Source of the DNA: Megamerina dolium
Taxonomy: Eukaryota; Arthropoda; Insecta; Diptera; Megamerinidae
NCBI GenBank assembly: GCA_963854835.1
Contig: OY978525.1
Location: forward strand, 108,136,917-108,200,916
Direction: 5' to 3'
DNA length: 64,000 nt
The position numbers and the translations under genes were made by a program. The notes under the pieces were generated by a model. It was not told the origin of the DNA. It was given only the letters and a program-made list of their open reading frames with translations, and did no database searches. Positions 32,892 to 44,160 of this stretch are shown here, piece after piece. The stretch's first letter is position 1; every line of letters starts with the position of its first letter.

Positions 32892-33172
32892 TAGTTGCCG
32901 TAGCTCAGTGGTTAGTGTGTTGGCCTTCTGATCTGTAGGTCGTGAGTTCAATCCCCGGTTGAGGCACAACAAATTTAATAAAGAAAATAATTTTTTTTCA
33001 AACGGTACCCACCAGAAGGAAAACCTTCTAAAAGAACTCTGTGACAAAGCTCAGAAAAAGTAGTGTCGCAAGAGTTCTGCCGTTCGGAACCGGCTAAAAT
33101 AAGTATCCCTTCTAATACTGTCCAAAATTTACCAAAGAGCCTTTCGGGGCTTATAGGTTCAACAAATTCATT
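32892..33172 (+). mobile_element. tRNA-derived SINE, complete head to tail (type A-like)
   Basis: The head at 32892-32962 reads GCCGTAGCTCAGTGGTTAG (A-box), TTGGCCTTCTGATC (anticodon region like tRNA-Arg TCT) and GTGAGTTCAATCCCC (B-box). The body has AAACGGTACCCACC, TTAAAAGAACTCTGTGACAAA-like sequence, TGCCGTTCGGAACCGGCTAA and CTTCTAATACTGTCC. The end has GAGCCTTTCGGGGCTTATAG, the complement of the type A tail. It lies between two rosa-type relics of the opposite strand. It starts in the terminal region of the left one, so it probably inserted there. No clear target duplication was found. Confidence 0.85.
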
Positions 33173-33177
33173 TAGTT

Positions 33178-33682
33178 TTTTAACACCGCCACTTCAGAAA
33201 CCGCACTAAATTCACTATTTGTGGATGAAGAAGTTGTTTGACTATTTCTCTTGGATTTTCGGAGCCCCAGATGCGATAGTTTTGCTTATTCACGTTCATA
33301 GACGAATAAAAATGAGCATCGTCATTCAAAACAATTTTCTTTGAGAAACCATGATCTTCTTCATGCATTTCCAGCAACCAATCAGCGAATATGCGGTGTT
33401 TTCCATAGTCTAAAGACGGGACGAGGCGTTCGAATTTATCGACTAGTTTCGCTATAACTCTGTGAGAAGACGCTTGATGGTAGAAAATATCGTATTCGCG
33501 ATATTTTATCGGTTTTTGTAGTAACTTTCTATTTCAATGTGTTGCGCGTGCGTGAATTGATCCATATCTGAAAATCTGTAGATCAAATGTAGTTGTCAAA
33601 TGTCAATGAATGACAGTTGTATGTTGACACATGAAAAAAATAAAGGGTAATTTAAAATGACATCTCTTGTTGATATGCCCTA
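33178..33682 (-). pseudogene. rosa-type element relic, 5' half with terminal repeat
   Basis: The right end (about 33640-33682) carries the terminal repeat seen also at 5338 and, inverted, at 61098. On the + strand it reads TGACATCTCTTGTTGATATG then CCCTA, followed by TA. Inside, the minus strand encodes, after a decayed N-terminus, HEEDHGFSKKIVLNDDAHF and VNKQNYRIWGSENPREIV (33365-33240). The latter is the first catalytic block with SDE changed to NDD, so the first D remains. The match ends at FLKWRC near 33180, where the SINE begins. The 3' half is missing. Confidence 0.78.
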
Positions 33683-35884
33683 TACAAGAATTAATAAAGC
33701 AATCAAATTCATTTCTTTCGATCTGCGAGATGAATTAGCGACCAGGTATGGTACTACTCAGTGCATTGTTTATAGTACAGTGGACCTTATTGGACATGAA
33801 ACCACAACCTACTTTGCAACTAAAGTTCTTTAAATCAAAAATGATTCTATGTTAATAGTTGTTAACATGATACGATATCGCCACACGAAAGTAAAACAGC
33901 TAACAGAAACTTTCAAAGGTAAGAACGTAAGAAAAAATAGATCGTACGATATATGTATATGATATAAGCATGGTAAAGCATAAAATTCCACCAATCGAAT
34001 AAAAAAGAGTTCAACTATAGTTGTAGCACAAAGCAATAAATCATGAAATGAAACGAAAATGAAATAGAATTGAAACAAATCATTTATGTGCCATTTCATT
34101 TCCACAAAAAATATCTTACATACCGTAGGAATTCGAAATATTAATTGGAATGAAACATCGAATGGCGAAATGAAATTAACAAATCGAAACGACCATTGAA
34201 ACACAATGAAATGAAACGACGCTTTGATGTGATATGAGAATGAAATGCAACTTTTCATACGCAAATATTTAGAAGATGCCGCATATCGAACTTTAAATGG
34301 ATGGATGGCTCATCTACATAAGTGTAGGTATACAAAAATTGTAATTTGTGTCGTTAATTGTAGGAAGCTGAAATATTTCTCACTGCCATTATTATTCTCA
34401 TCTCATCTGCGAGAGCGAATGAGAGCAAAAACACATAATCGTATGCATCTTGTTGCGTTCTCTCTCTCATCACACATTCATATACTTGTAGTGAACAATT
34501 TTTAGTCTTGTTTATGCCGGCTATCTTAGAACGAACAGTAAACGGCATTGTTTTGTATATTTGTGTTTCTTGTTTTTTTTTTTTTTTTTTTTTTAATTAT
34601 TTTATTAATATAAACATATTCGTATTAATATTGTGATCTCAAGTATCCATCCTAGCTCGTCGCTTGTATATTTTAACACAGTTTTTATGCAAAAAGTATT
34701 CGTATATTTTAGATTGCATATTAGAAAAGTTGTCAATGCAAGAATCATAGCAGTTTCCTTACGTTTATAACTATGTAAACCATGTTAATGACCCTATTTT
34801 ATTAATTTTTTTAGAGCAAAACAAATAAAAAATTGGAAATGTTGAAAATAATAGTGTACCAGAAATAAGAATACAAAATAATTAAAATTTGACAATCTCT
34901 AAAAGCTGATTCAAGTGGTAAGTATATGTAATTTAAGTCTTTAATATTTTTAAAATTTCATATATTTCACATGATTCTATACTCCAAATATTTTTTTTCT
35001 ATTCTGTGTAATGGAAAAGATCCTTACAGTGGTTGCCTTCATATTTTACATATGGTCAACTGACTCATCTATTTATTGTATAACAATAGACTTACAGACA
35101 GCCTCATATTGACTCTTGTCCATGACGATTACTTAAATGCAACATATTGCAGTATTTTGTCATCTGTCAGGCATTACTGACAATTACTATCTGCTAGAAG
35201 TATCATTCTCTCTTGAGAGTATCTTCGAATAAGCCTTATGTTATAGCTAATATAGCTAGCTGCCTATCATAGTGATAATATAATAATGACACATTGAGTT
35301 TTATACTAATTTAGTTATCCTTTGAAAAAATATATTTCATAAAAAGAGGAACTTCAACAAAACAATATTTCATTAAATATTTCACCCAAAGAACTCTGAA
35401 GTATTTTTACGAAATTTTTCTATCACTCTTGTTGTGACGACATATCTTTTTCTAGCTTTTTAGACGGTTCCAGTAGAATCTTCTTGTTACTCTAACAAAT
35501 TGTTACTATTGGAAGAATTAGATATACTTAACAACGCTTTAAAGAAAAAATTGTTAGTGCATCTGTAAAAATGCAATTTAAATTATCTAAGTGAGAGTTC
35601 AATTCAGCTAGCTTTAATATAGAAATCCAACATTCTGTTAAGAGTGTAAATCTTGTGCTTAACTATTTTGGCGTGAGGTTCAATTTTGTTATCTCTAGCA
35701 TAGGAATCCATTGCTTCATTATCACTTTGTCACTGCGCACAAAATTCCTAAGAACGCATAGCAGTAACTACCGACTTTGGTTGAAATTCTTAAAATATTT
35801 TCAAACAATTTTGGAGCTCTCAATTTTAGAGATCGTAATGTTCTTTACGCTGATTATCTCTACATTTTAGATTAATTTCTGTTT
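33683..35884. other. gene-free AT-rich stretch
   Basis: A GAAATGAAACGAAA-type purine-rich patch lies near 34040-34215 and a 22-base T run at about 34572-34594. Open frames near 33830-34505 overlap on both strands without motif support. Confidence 0.5.
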
Positions 35885-36771
35885 ATGGTGTCATTTAAAA
35901 ATTTGCATTATTTTTTTTGCGTGTCATCAGCATATAATTGACATTCGTTGACATTCGACAAAGAAGAACTAGATATATATCGATACTAGATATGGATCGA
36001 TACACACTCGAATATTGTATTGAAATAATGTACATTTACTACAAAAACAAAAACAACAAATTTATACTGAGTGATGAGACTCATTTTCATCTGTCTGGGA
36101 ATGGTTATGGGGCTGCACTCTCTATAAGAGGACATACTTAGGCCAGAAAGGCCCATTGTAATATGTCTGGTTATGTAAATAAGCAAAACTGTCGCACCTG
36201 GGGCTCTGAAAAATCCAAGAGAAATTGTCGAACCATCTCACCATCCACAACTAGTAAACGACGTCGACTGACTTTTTTTTCGCCTGAAAATTATTCTATG
36301 GAAGTGGATGACGTCTATTTTCAGCAGAACGTCGCCATATACTATATAGCCGATGAAATAATGTCTCTATTGCGTGCTAAATTTTCTGGTAATGTGATTT
36401 CTCAATATCGAGACTTTAAGTGCCCGCCGAGATCATGCGACTTAACACCATTCGATTTTTTGCTTTGGGTCTTCCGTTAAAGATAAAGTCTACACCAATG
36501 CTCCAACATATATGGAAGCACCTAAAGACAATATTAGAGCTGTTCTTCGCGATATACCTACAGCCATAATTATGGGGAAAAGGTGATGCAAATTTTCATC
36601 AAAGGTTGGCTATTTGCAAGCAGAGTCGCAGCGAATATCTGTGCAGATACTGAGTTCCATTACTAATCTCAGAGTTTGTACTTTGGTTTAAAATAAAATT
36701 ATCAGCTCTATTCATAAAAATGTTGTATATTTTTAAAAGTTAAAATAACACCTCTCGTTGAAAGACGCTGT
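35885..36771 (+). pseudogene. rosa-type element relic with internal deletion and SINE insertion
   Basis: The left terminal region (GTGTCATTTAAAAATTTGCA near 35890, then GTGTCA and TTGACATTCGTTGACATTCG) and the right end (AACACCTCTCGTTGAAAGAC up to about 36771) match the rosa-type copies at 33682 and 61098. Coding pieces: an N-terminal scrap to 36050; then, after a deletion, FILSDETHFHLSG (about 36061-36099, first D kept); after the SINE insertion VNKQNCRTWGSEKS; VYFQQNVAIYYIADE (about 36315-36360, second catalytic D changed to N); and CPPRSCDLTPFDFLLW (about 36422-36468, third D kept). It is internally deleted and frameshifted, hence non-functional. Confidence 0.82.
36099..36163 (-). mobile_element. 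65-bp SINE tail (type B) inserted in the rosa-type relic
   Basis: The + strand reads GGTTATGGGGCTGCACTCTC, AGAGGACATACTTAGGCC and CCCATTGT, the type B SINE end of 47849 and 56900. TGTCTGG at 36092-36098 is repeated at 36164-36170, and removing the insert restores the rosa reading HLSGYVNKQNC. This is a clean target-site duplication of 7 bp around a strongly 5'-truncated copy. Confidence 0.78.
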
Positions 36772-38417
36772 AGTTTTACAAAATTGGATTTTTTTTTGTC
36801 TCGAAAATACAAAAATTTTGAAATTATGATTTAACAATTTTGCATACTTTTTATTTTATTTCAATATATTTTATTTTATTTTTTTTTTTTTATGAAGCAA
36901 CAACTAAGAATTTTGAATAATCTTTAGTAAAATTTTTAGAATGTTGAAAATAATACTGTTCAAGATTATTAAAAGTTTGAAGAGCTGCTGTATAAAATGA
37001 AGTTTTTTCTTGATAAACCTCTGATATCAATGATTAGATATTGTTTTTCGTTTAACTTAAAATCGAACTAAGCTTGGTAATAATATTATATTTACTTAGT
37101 GGCCTAGGCAAGGTTTCAGGTCTGGTCGAGTACAATCTAAAGCCGTGTCTAACCATTCGATTTTAGGTTTGTTGCTAAAACGCATTACTTGGGTTACAAG
37201 AGTCATATATAAGAACGGCAACTCAGTCATTTTTAAACTGATTCTCAATTTGTTAACGATTCTGAAGGAAGAAAAACTCAAAATCAAAGTATGCATATTT
37301 TTCTTGATGTTTTTCTATTTCAACAACACTTTTTTTTTTTAGAAGCAGTTTAATACAGCTGATACTTAAATATATGATTTTAACCAATATTTCAAATGTA
37401 CATATTTGCAACTCTTTGTTGTTTCGTGTTATATAAAAACTCTTAATTGGCTTTAGCTAAAAATATCATGTAGATCATGAAATCAAAACAATGAGGTGTT
37501 GGATTAATTTCAATTCAACTAACCCCTCGCCCATCTATTCCCATCTATTCTAATTAATTCAATGAAGCATGCTTTAAGCGAGATATTTTAGTCTACCAAT
37601 ATTATTTAGACAGCCAGTACATACTAGAATGAAATCGAGAAAGAGAGAAAGAGAGAGAGATAGAGACCAACTATTATCTAGGTATATTGTTTGTTGTTGA
37701 TTAATTGCAAGCAACATGATAAATGATAGAAGTTTAGTATTCTGGCACTATTTTCACATATACATATATTGCACACACACACACACACACATACTCGTAC
37801 ATCAAACATACATCTGTACACATACTCGTACATATGTAGTTAGTTTGTTTGGTTGTCCTTCAAAATGTTTGTACTCATTTTTGTGTGGCTTTGTATTTTT
37901 TTTTTTTATATTTTTTTGTTCTTTTGCCACTGTTCTTTTATTGCTTATACATTCATATGAAATAGTAACAGTAGTATATGATGATAGTGAGTATATGATA
38001 ATAGGATAACTTATGGTTAAAGCATCCTTTACACGTTTTTCTTTCGAATTCATGTTCATTTCTGCTTAATTTTGCACATTGACTACTTTACCATTACCAT
38101 TTGTTTTAGTTATTTCAATGCATACGTGCATACATACATATTTGTTGCCTCTGTTGATTCACATTTGCTTTGGGTTTGAGTTTGTGTTGTCGTCGTCCTT
38201 CTACTTTTGAAGGTGCTACCACGCAAAAGGGATTCTTATGAATAACTATACAACAACAACATGTTATATGGTACGTGCCATTTTCAGTTTTGTGACTTTG
38301 TTTATATGAGTGTTGTATTCATTTGTGCTTTTACTTTTTTGTTTTTTTTGTAGCCCTCATCTCTGTCAATCATTGGTATATTACATCCTCCTTTCAATAT
38401 TCCACGTATATACTTAT
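36772..38417. other. gene-free stretch with microsatellites
   Basis: T runs near 36880-36892, a GA-rich patch at about 37630-37668 and (CA)n at 37772-37791. No gene seen. Confidence 0.55.
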
Positions 38418-38978
38418 ACATTCCGTCAAATAAGTACCCGGAAATTCTCATTTTTAATTTTACCTCTGAGAATATTTCAAAAATTTTCTTTTCCCATTTT
38501 GGCACAACTGTCAGCCACTATTCTGTGAATTTTTATTGCTATGTATCATTTAGTTTGGTTACGGCGTCATTAGGAACAAGTCAACCTTTTGTGTGCGTTG
38601 CGATTTCTTCTCGCCCCTCTTTGAACGATTTATACCAATCGTAAACTTGAGTTTTCGACATGGTTGAATCACCAAATGTTTTTTTTTTTTTTCAACATTT
38701 CTAACGTTTTGGCACAAGAAATTTCGTTTGAAACACAAAATTTCACACAAACTCTTTGTTCGATATTTTTATCCATAGTAAAAATCGCAACCCACACAAA
38801 AGGTTGACTTGTTCCTAATGACGCTGTAACCACACTATTTGACACATAGCAATAAAAATTCACAGAATAGTGGCTGACAGTTGTGCCAACCTGGGAAAAA
38901 AATTTTTTTGAAATATTCTCAGAGGGAAAATTAAAAATGAGAATTGCCAATTTCCGGGTACTTATTTGACAGAATGTA
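38418..38978 (-). mobile_element. mariner deletion derivative with ~190-bp inverted repeats
   Basis: The arms at about 38418-38611 and 38778-38978 are inverted copies of each other over some 190 bases with few differences: CATTC.GTCAAATAAGTACC at the outer end, CACAACTGTCAGCCACTATT, and AACAAGTCAACCTTTTGTGT at the inner end. TA flanks both ends (38416-38417 and 38979-38980). Between and into the left arm the minus strand encodes the start of a mariner transposase, MDKNIEQRVCVKFCVSNEIS (38784-38725) then, in a second frame, STMSKTQVYDWYKSFKEGRE (about 38668-38610), where the reading ends in the arm. So it keeps only the helix-turn-helix part, with long arms allowing a fold-back structure. It could be moved only in trans. 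Confidence 0.82.
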
Positions 38979-38980
38979 TG

Positions 38981-39593
38981 TATATAGTAAGTAAGTATGA
39001 GCTATGAGTGTTGATTAATATTAGTGTGAAATACGTGTAGTATATATATATTATGATGTTGGTACATATACATATATATAATTGTATTCTTACTGATGAC
39101 TTATTGTATATTTCCGATATTTCTTCCTTCGTATAATAACACTCATACGTCTTTGTTACATACTCGTATACCCTGGTCGTATTTAATTTGTACAATTTGC
39201 AATTCATTCAAACACCAACACTCATCAAAACAATGCCATATAATTAGTAAGATATATCTTTGTAGATATATGTATACTTGTAAGTGTAAGTAAGTAAGTA
39301 AGTATTGTTTATCAATAAATATTATTTTTTTCTACGACTCCCTTATATTAATGAAGATATTAATACTCTATGCATTTATGTGTACATAAATACTCGTCTA
39401 TATATAGTATGTTATATATGTATGTTGTATCTGAAACCATACCATACATATGCATGTGTTGTGTCTGATTGTAGAGATAAATAAGCCAGAGGCAAACAAT
39501 CACTGTTCTAATTACTAAATTGCTTGGTGGTAGTTATCTTTGCTTTTGTTTGTTGTAATCAAATAAAATTGCCATACATTTATTATTTTAAGT

Positions 39594-39625
<32 letters not shown>

Positions 39626-39846
39626 TTTATTGTTAACAGATTTCCGGTAGCTACATTTATACTTACATCTATATGATAATATTGATGTAAAATATATTAA
39701 TAAGATATGATGTCTTACTAATACGAGATATATCAGTAATGTGATGTTTGAGATATTGTAAATTATTGTAATGAAATATATGTAGAAAATTGTAAGAAAG
39801 TGTTTTTTTTTTTTGCTTTATATATTTACATTGAAATATGCAACAA
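38981..39846. other. gene-free stretch with microsatellites
   Basis: TATATA/TACATA patches, GTAAGTAAGTAAGTAAGT at about 39286-39303, and a GA repeat at 39595-39625. No gene seen. Confidence 0.55.
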
Positions 39847-39848
39847 TA

Positions 39849-40950
39849 GGGGGCCAGTCCCAGAACTACCCGACCTAAGATATAGATGGGGGCAGCAGTT
39901 TGAAAAAAATTACTTTGGTGAAAGGTGGCAAGCATAGGTTTAGTATTTTTTTTTTTTTTTTTTTTGAGCCATCGAAATTTAACGACCTCAGTGAATTTAT
40001 AAATATGAAAAAAATTGGTCACCGTTATGTTATGCAATACTTTCATTTGAAAGGTCTCAGTCGAACGAATATTGAAGCTGAACTAGATTCTACTCTGGGA
40101 GAGCCTGCTCCTTCGTTTACGACTCGAAAATATTGGATAGCAAAGTTTAAACGAGGTCGTACGAGCTGCCAATATGAACACCGTAGTGGTCGACCAATTG
40201 AGGTGAACACGCCAGGAACGGTTAAGAAAATCCACAAAATGGTACTGGATGATCGCCGGCTGAAGGTGTGTGAGCTAGGTGAAATTACAGGCATTTCAAA
40301 AAGTGCTATACATCGTATATTGACCGATAATTTGGAGATGAAAAAGCTGTGTGCAAGATGGGTGCCGCGATTGCGCACAATAGGACAAAAATAACGTCGT
40401 GAAGATGTTTCACAGTAATAAAGCCAAGTTTTTGCGTCGATTCCTAGCCATGCATGAGACATGGGTCCACCACTTCACACCTGAGACCAGTCAAAACAGT
40501 GGACTTATAGGGGAGAATCGTGTCCAAAGAAATCGAATAGAGTTTAATCTGCAGGTAAGGTTATGGCGTCTTGGGATACACGTGAGAAAATTTTTATTGA
40601 TTATCTTCAAAAAGGAAAAACAATCAACGGCGAGTATTATGCTAATTTGTTGCAGCATTTAAGTGATGAAATTAAAATCAATGAGTTAAAGCTGGAATTG
40701 ATTCAGCACGCACCTTATTTGCCAAATTGAGCTTCCTCGGAAAATTTTCTATTTCCAAATTTGAAAAAAATGGCTTTATGGTAGAAGATTTGCAAACAAT
40801 GAAGAGGTGGAGTCTGCGGTAGATGGCTATTTTAATGGGCTAAACAGTTCATACTATAAACAGGTTATCGAAACTATAGAATATCGCAATAATTTTCCCA
40901 AATTTTTTTTGTTTTCTCTGTGTAGTCGGGTATTTCTGGGACCACCCTCG
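39849..40950 (+). mobile_element. mariner element with both ends, internally deleted
   Basis: The left end (39849, GGGGGCCAGTCCCAGAACTA then CCCGAC) and right end (complement of TAGTCGGGTATTTCTGGGAC then CACCCTCG, ending at 40950) form inverted terminal repeats of about 28 bases. TA occurs on both sides (39847-39848 and 40951-40952). At 1102 bp it is shorter than the usual 1.3 kb because of an internal deletion. Confidence 0.85.
40005..40900 (+). pseudogene. mariner (DD34D) transposase, broken
   Basis: The ATG at 40005 begins MKKIGHRYVMQYFHLKGLS, the mariner N-terminus. In the same frame to the stop at 40392 are the helix-turn-helix and linker (TTRKYWIAKFKRGRTS, HRSGRPIEV, DDRRLKVCEL, SARWVPRL-like LCARWVPRL). 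In other frames follow a MHETWVHHFTPETS block (first D changed to H/E), KVMAS, IDYLQKGKTINGEYYANLLQ, and finally FLFPNLKKM. The HQDNAPAH block with the second catalytic aspartate is deleted, and the third (APSDYFLF) is changed to SSENFLF. At least three frameshifts or stops. The Himar/SETMAR-like wording places it in DD34D mariner. Confidence 0.85.
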
Positions 40951-40952
40951 TA

Positions 40953-41391
40953 TGTTTGCAATTACAATAGAATATATTTACATTAAATAGATTAATTATA
41001 AAATATTATTATAGAGAACTAATAAAGGTATTATGTACAATAAATTATGTGTGCATTTCAAAATATCATAATGCATTGTAAAATTCATTTGCAAGATGTC
41101 TGCACATCTTGATTTAATCTAAACCAAAGACTGCAAAGAATATTTGAATTTTAAATAGTGCGGCTGTATCAAATCTATCAAATCAATCTATTAATATTTC
41201 ATAAAAATGTGTTCAATTGGATTATTTTTCTAAAAAAAATTACTCCCATTTGTTATCAAATAATTCCTAATCAGTTACAATAACATTGCCTAATATTTTA
41301 GCTAACTAAAATAACTGGCTATACCATAAATTTCAATAAAACTAGCTCATCTAGTAGCTGAGATTTTAATATATTCCCATATATATATATT
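40953..41391. other. gene-free AT-rich stretch
   Basis: AT-rich without a recognisable frame. It ends in a short TATATATAT run at about 41381-41390. Confidence 0.5.
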
Positions 41392-41949
41392 AGAGTGCTG
41401 CAGGAATGTATTCGTTTGCAAATTCAAAACACTCTATTGATATTAGAATAGAATCTCTCATTCATTCTCTCTAAGCAAATACGAATTAGAATGAATAAAA
41501 TAGAAATCAAATGGAATGGAGTGTATGTTTCGTTTTCATAGAATGATTAGAATCTCAAGATTTGCAAATGGAAGTAAAGCATTTTGAGAGTACTCTCAAC
41601 ATTCGTTTTGACTTTCTATGTTATATTACAATACATATAAGCAAAAAATACAGTAGATAAGACAATATGATGCGGCAATACCTGTCATGAAAAGCAACAA
41701 CAATTATAACGTACCACATACTCGTAGTACTCTCAAACTCTCGTAGTACTCTCAAATATTCGTTTATTTGAAGAGAAAAAACGAATGTATAGAATATTTT
41801 TGGTACAAGAAATAAGTGGAGTATTCTATTTTCCTAATATTTTACTCTCACTCATTCTCATTCTATTCTAGATATACTTTCCAAATATTGTACATGTTTT
41901 GAGAGTAAAAAGAATTATTCGAAAATCAAATACATTCTCGCAACTCTTT
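41392..41949. mobile_element. possible MITE with ~25-bp inverted ends
   Basis: The left end AGAGTGCTGCAGGAATGTAT resembles the complement of the right end (AAGAGTTGCGAGAATGTATT, read inward from 41949). The 558-bp inside has no frame but many copies of ACTCTCA, GAATGA and CATTCTC on both strands, giving an internally self-complementary sequence. Flanks TATATATT and TAATATTT could be a worn 8-bp target duplication, as hAT-type MITEs make. Tentative. Confidence 0.42.
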
Positions 41950-43139
41950 AATATTTATTTTGCAGAGCTGTTAGAGAATTGAATCATTTCGGAATACACT
42001 CATTCCTAATTCATTTAAAAACTGCTTCAACGAGATTGCACTCTTATGCTTCAAATTCGTTAAAGAATGACAGGCGAAGCGTTCATCATTCTTAAAAGTT
42101 TAAAATCACCACATTTTCCATTTCAGTATAGAGTGGCACTTGAAAGATACAATTCGACTATTATTGCAGCTTCGAGTGAAAATTTTGAGTAAAAGCACTT
42201 GATTTCCCAAGACCACAAAGAAAGGAGAAGAAGATGCTCTCAATAAATCTATTCAGATTTAAATCTTATATATGTATATAATTCTTTCAATTCTTTCTTT
42301 CAATGAGTTTGGATTTGTGACCCGAATTTTTTTGTCAAATTCATCAATTCAGTATTGATTTAAATTGGCGAATATTCAAACTTCTTTTCTAAACTAGCTT
42401 TACCACATTTGTCTCTATATTTCTTGAATCACTTTTTTATGAATGAGATTAATATTTTTTGTATAACTTTTTACCTGCCTGATTGTCAGTTTTGGTGCAT
42501 TGAAATATGAAGCTAAGCACATTACTTCAAAATAATTTATATTCTCGAAACTCATAATAAATATTACATTACTCTTACAAGAGGCAAGAGGTAGATGTGT
42601 TGACACAAAGAATCTCTACACTTACAGTGCTTGGCTTAAGTATCAGACCATTTCAAATGTTAATATTAAGGTATACAGAGAATTCTCCTTCCACATGCAT
42701 ATGCGATTATATCGAGTAAAATAATTAATTCACTAATTCATTAATTCCATATGTCTATGTACATTTTTCTAAGGGACTTTTCTATTCTACTTTTCTATTA
42801 TATTCTTTTCTTACGAAATACTTTGCCCCTTAGCTGATTTTTACAGTTCAGTGAGTTACAATTCTGGTTTTATTTGAGTACCAGACTGCCCGAAGCAATT
42901 GCTTCTAGGTTTTTTTGGGTTTTAGTTCGCTGGTCTGATATTGATGTTCTCAAATCAACATAAATACAATAAATATTGTGAAATTGTGCGATTTTATCAG
43001 TGAAACCTTAAGATTTTTCTTAATGAAACAATAATCTCAAGAAGGGAATTTTAGTAAAATCCGAATGGTCTAATAGCAGCAAACAACTCTCGCCAAAATT
43101 TCGTTAGTTTTACGAAAAGAAATATAAAGTATAGTAAAA
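41950..43139. other. gene-free AT-rich stretch
   Basis: No coding frame or repeat beyond short AT-rich tracts is evident. Confidence 0.5.
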
Positions 43140-44160
43140 ATAATAGTTAGAATAATTCGATTTAGGTCAAATATGCACCGTTTTGTTCGATAACTTGTTG
43201 CCATTTTGAAGGTAATTTCATAATGCCACTCTCTTAGAAACCCTCTTCCCTATTGGCAAAAAACTGGGACAGTCGATTTTCACAACCTTCTCTTCACGTG
43301 AATTTTTCACCAGCAAAATCTTTCGCCACAGACAGGAACAGGTAGTAATCACTTGGTGCAAGGTCCGGACTGTATGCATAAGAACCTCCCAATCAAGCTC
43401 CCGGAGCTTCTGGCGTGTCACTATCGATGTGTGTGGCCTGGCCCTGTCCTGATGGGACACAATTCCTCTCCTATTGGCCAAATCTGAGCTCTCCTGGGCG
43501 ATTCTACTTTCTTCAGACGGTCCCATTGTTGACAGTACAGGTCAGAATTAAGAGTTTGACCGTAGGGGAGCAGCCCATAGTAGATGATTCCCTGTCAATC
43601 CCACCAAACACATTGCAAAACCTTCCAGAACGTCAATCCTGGTTTGGCCACCGTTTGTGCCAGCTCACCGCTATTCGACACCGACCGTTTTCGCTTGACG
43701 TTGTCCTAAGTGACCCACTTTTTATCACCCGTAACCTTCCGCTTCAGAAATGGATCGATTTTGTTGCGATTCAGGTCCATGAGATTTTTTTGCGTTAAGT
43801 CGTGTGGCACCCATACATCGAGATTGTTTTTGTATCCAGCCTTATTGAAATGGTTCCAAACGGTTTTTTGTGCAGTGCTTAGCTCCTGGTCAATAGAAAT
43901 ATTGCTTACATGATGGTCAAACTCGACGTTTTCCATTTTTGACAATTGGCCTTGCATCTTTGACTTCAAAATTACCGGAACGGGATCGACGAAACCAAAA
44001 TTGCAGATGATTTGCTGTTACAGTATCAGGACCATAAACACTAGTCACTAGTTTCAGCCGTCTGGCTTTCGTTTTCGCCTTTATCGAAGAAAAACTGTAA
44101 AATATGGCGTATTTTCTCTTTACTGGTGTCCATTTTTTGACGAGTTCTCAAACAATACTG
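43140..44160 (-). pseudogene. mariner (DD34D) transposase relic
   Basis: On the minus strand: VEFDHHVSNISIDQELSTAQ, HFNKAGYKNNLDVWVPHDLT and DPFLKRKVTGDKKWVT (43930-43710), the linker and first catalytic block with D kept and E changed to K. Then come weaker pieces near 43600, then LANRRGIVSHQDRARPHTS and RQKLRELDWEVLMH (43480-43380) with the second D kept. After a frameshift, AYSPDLAPSDYYLFLSVAKD (about 43385-43325) has the third D kept. The DD34D spacing is visible across the frameshift. All three catalytic aspartates survive, yet the gene is broken in at least three places. An N-terminal part reaching to about 44150 is barely recognisable. No terminal repeats identified. Confidence 0.82.
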
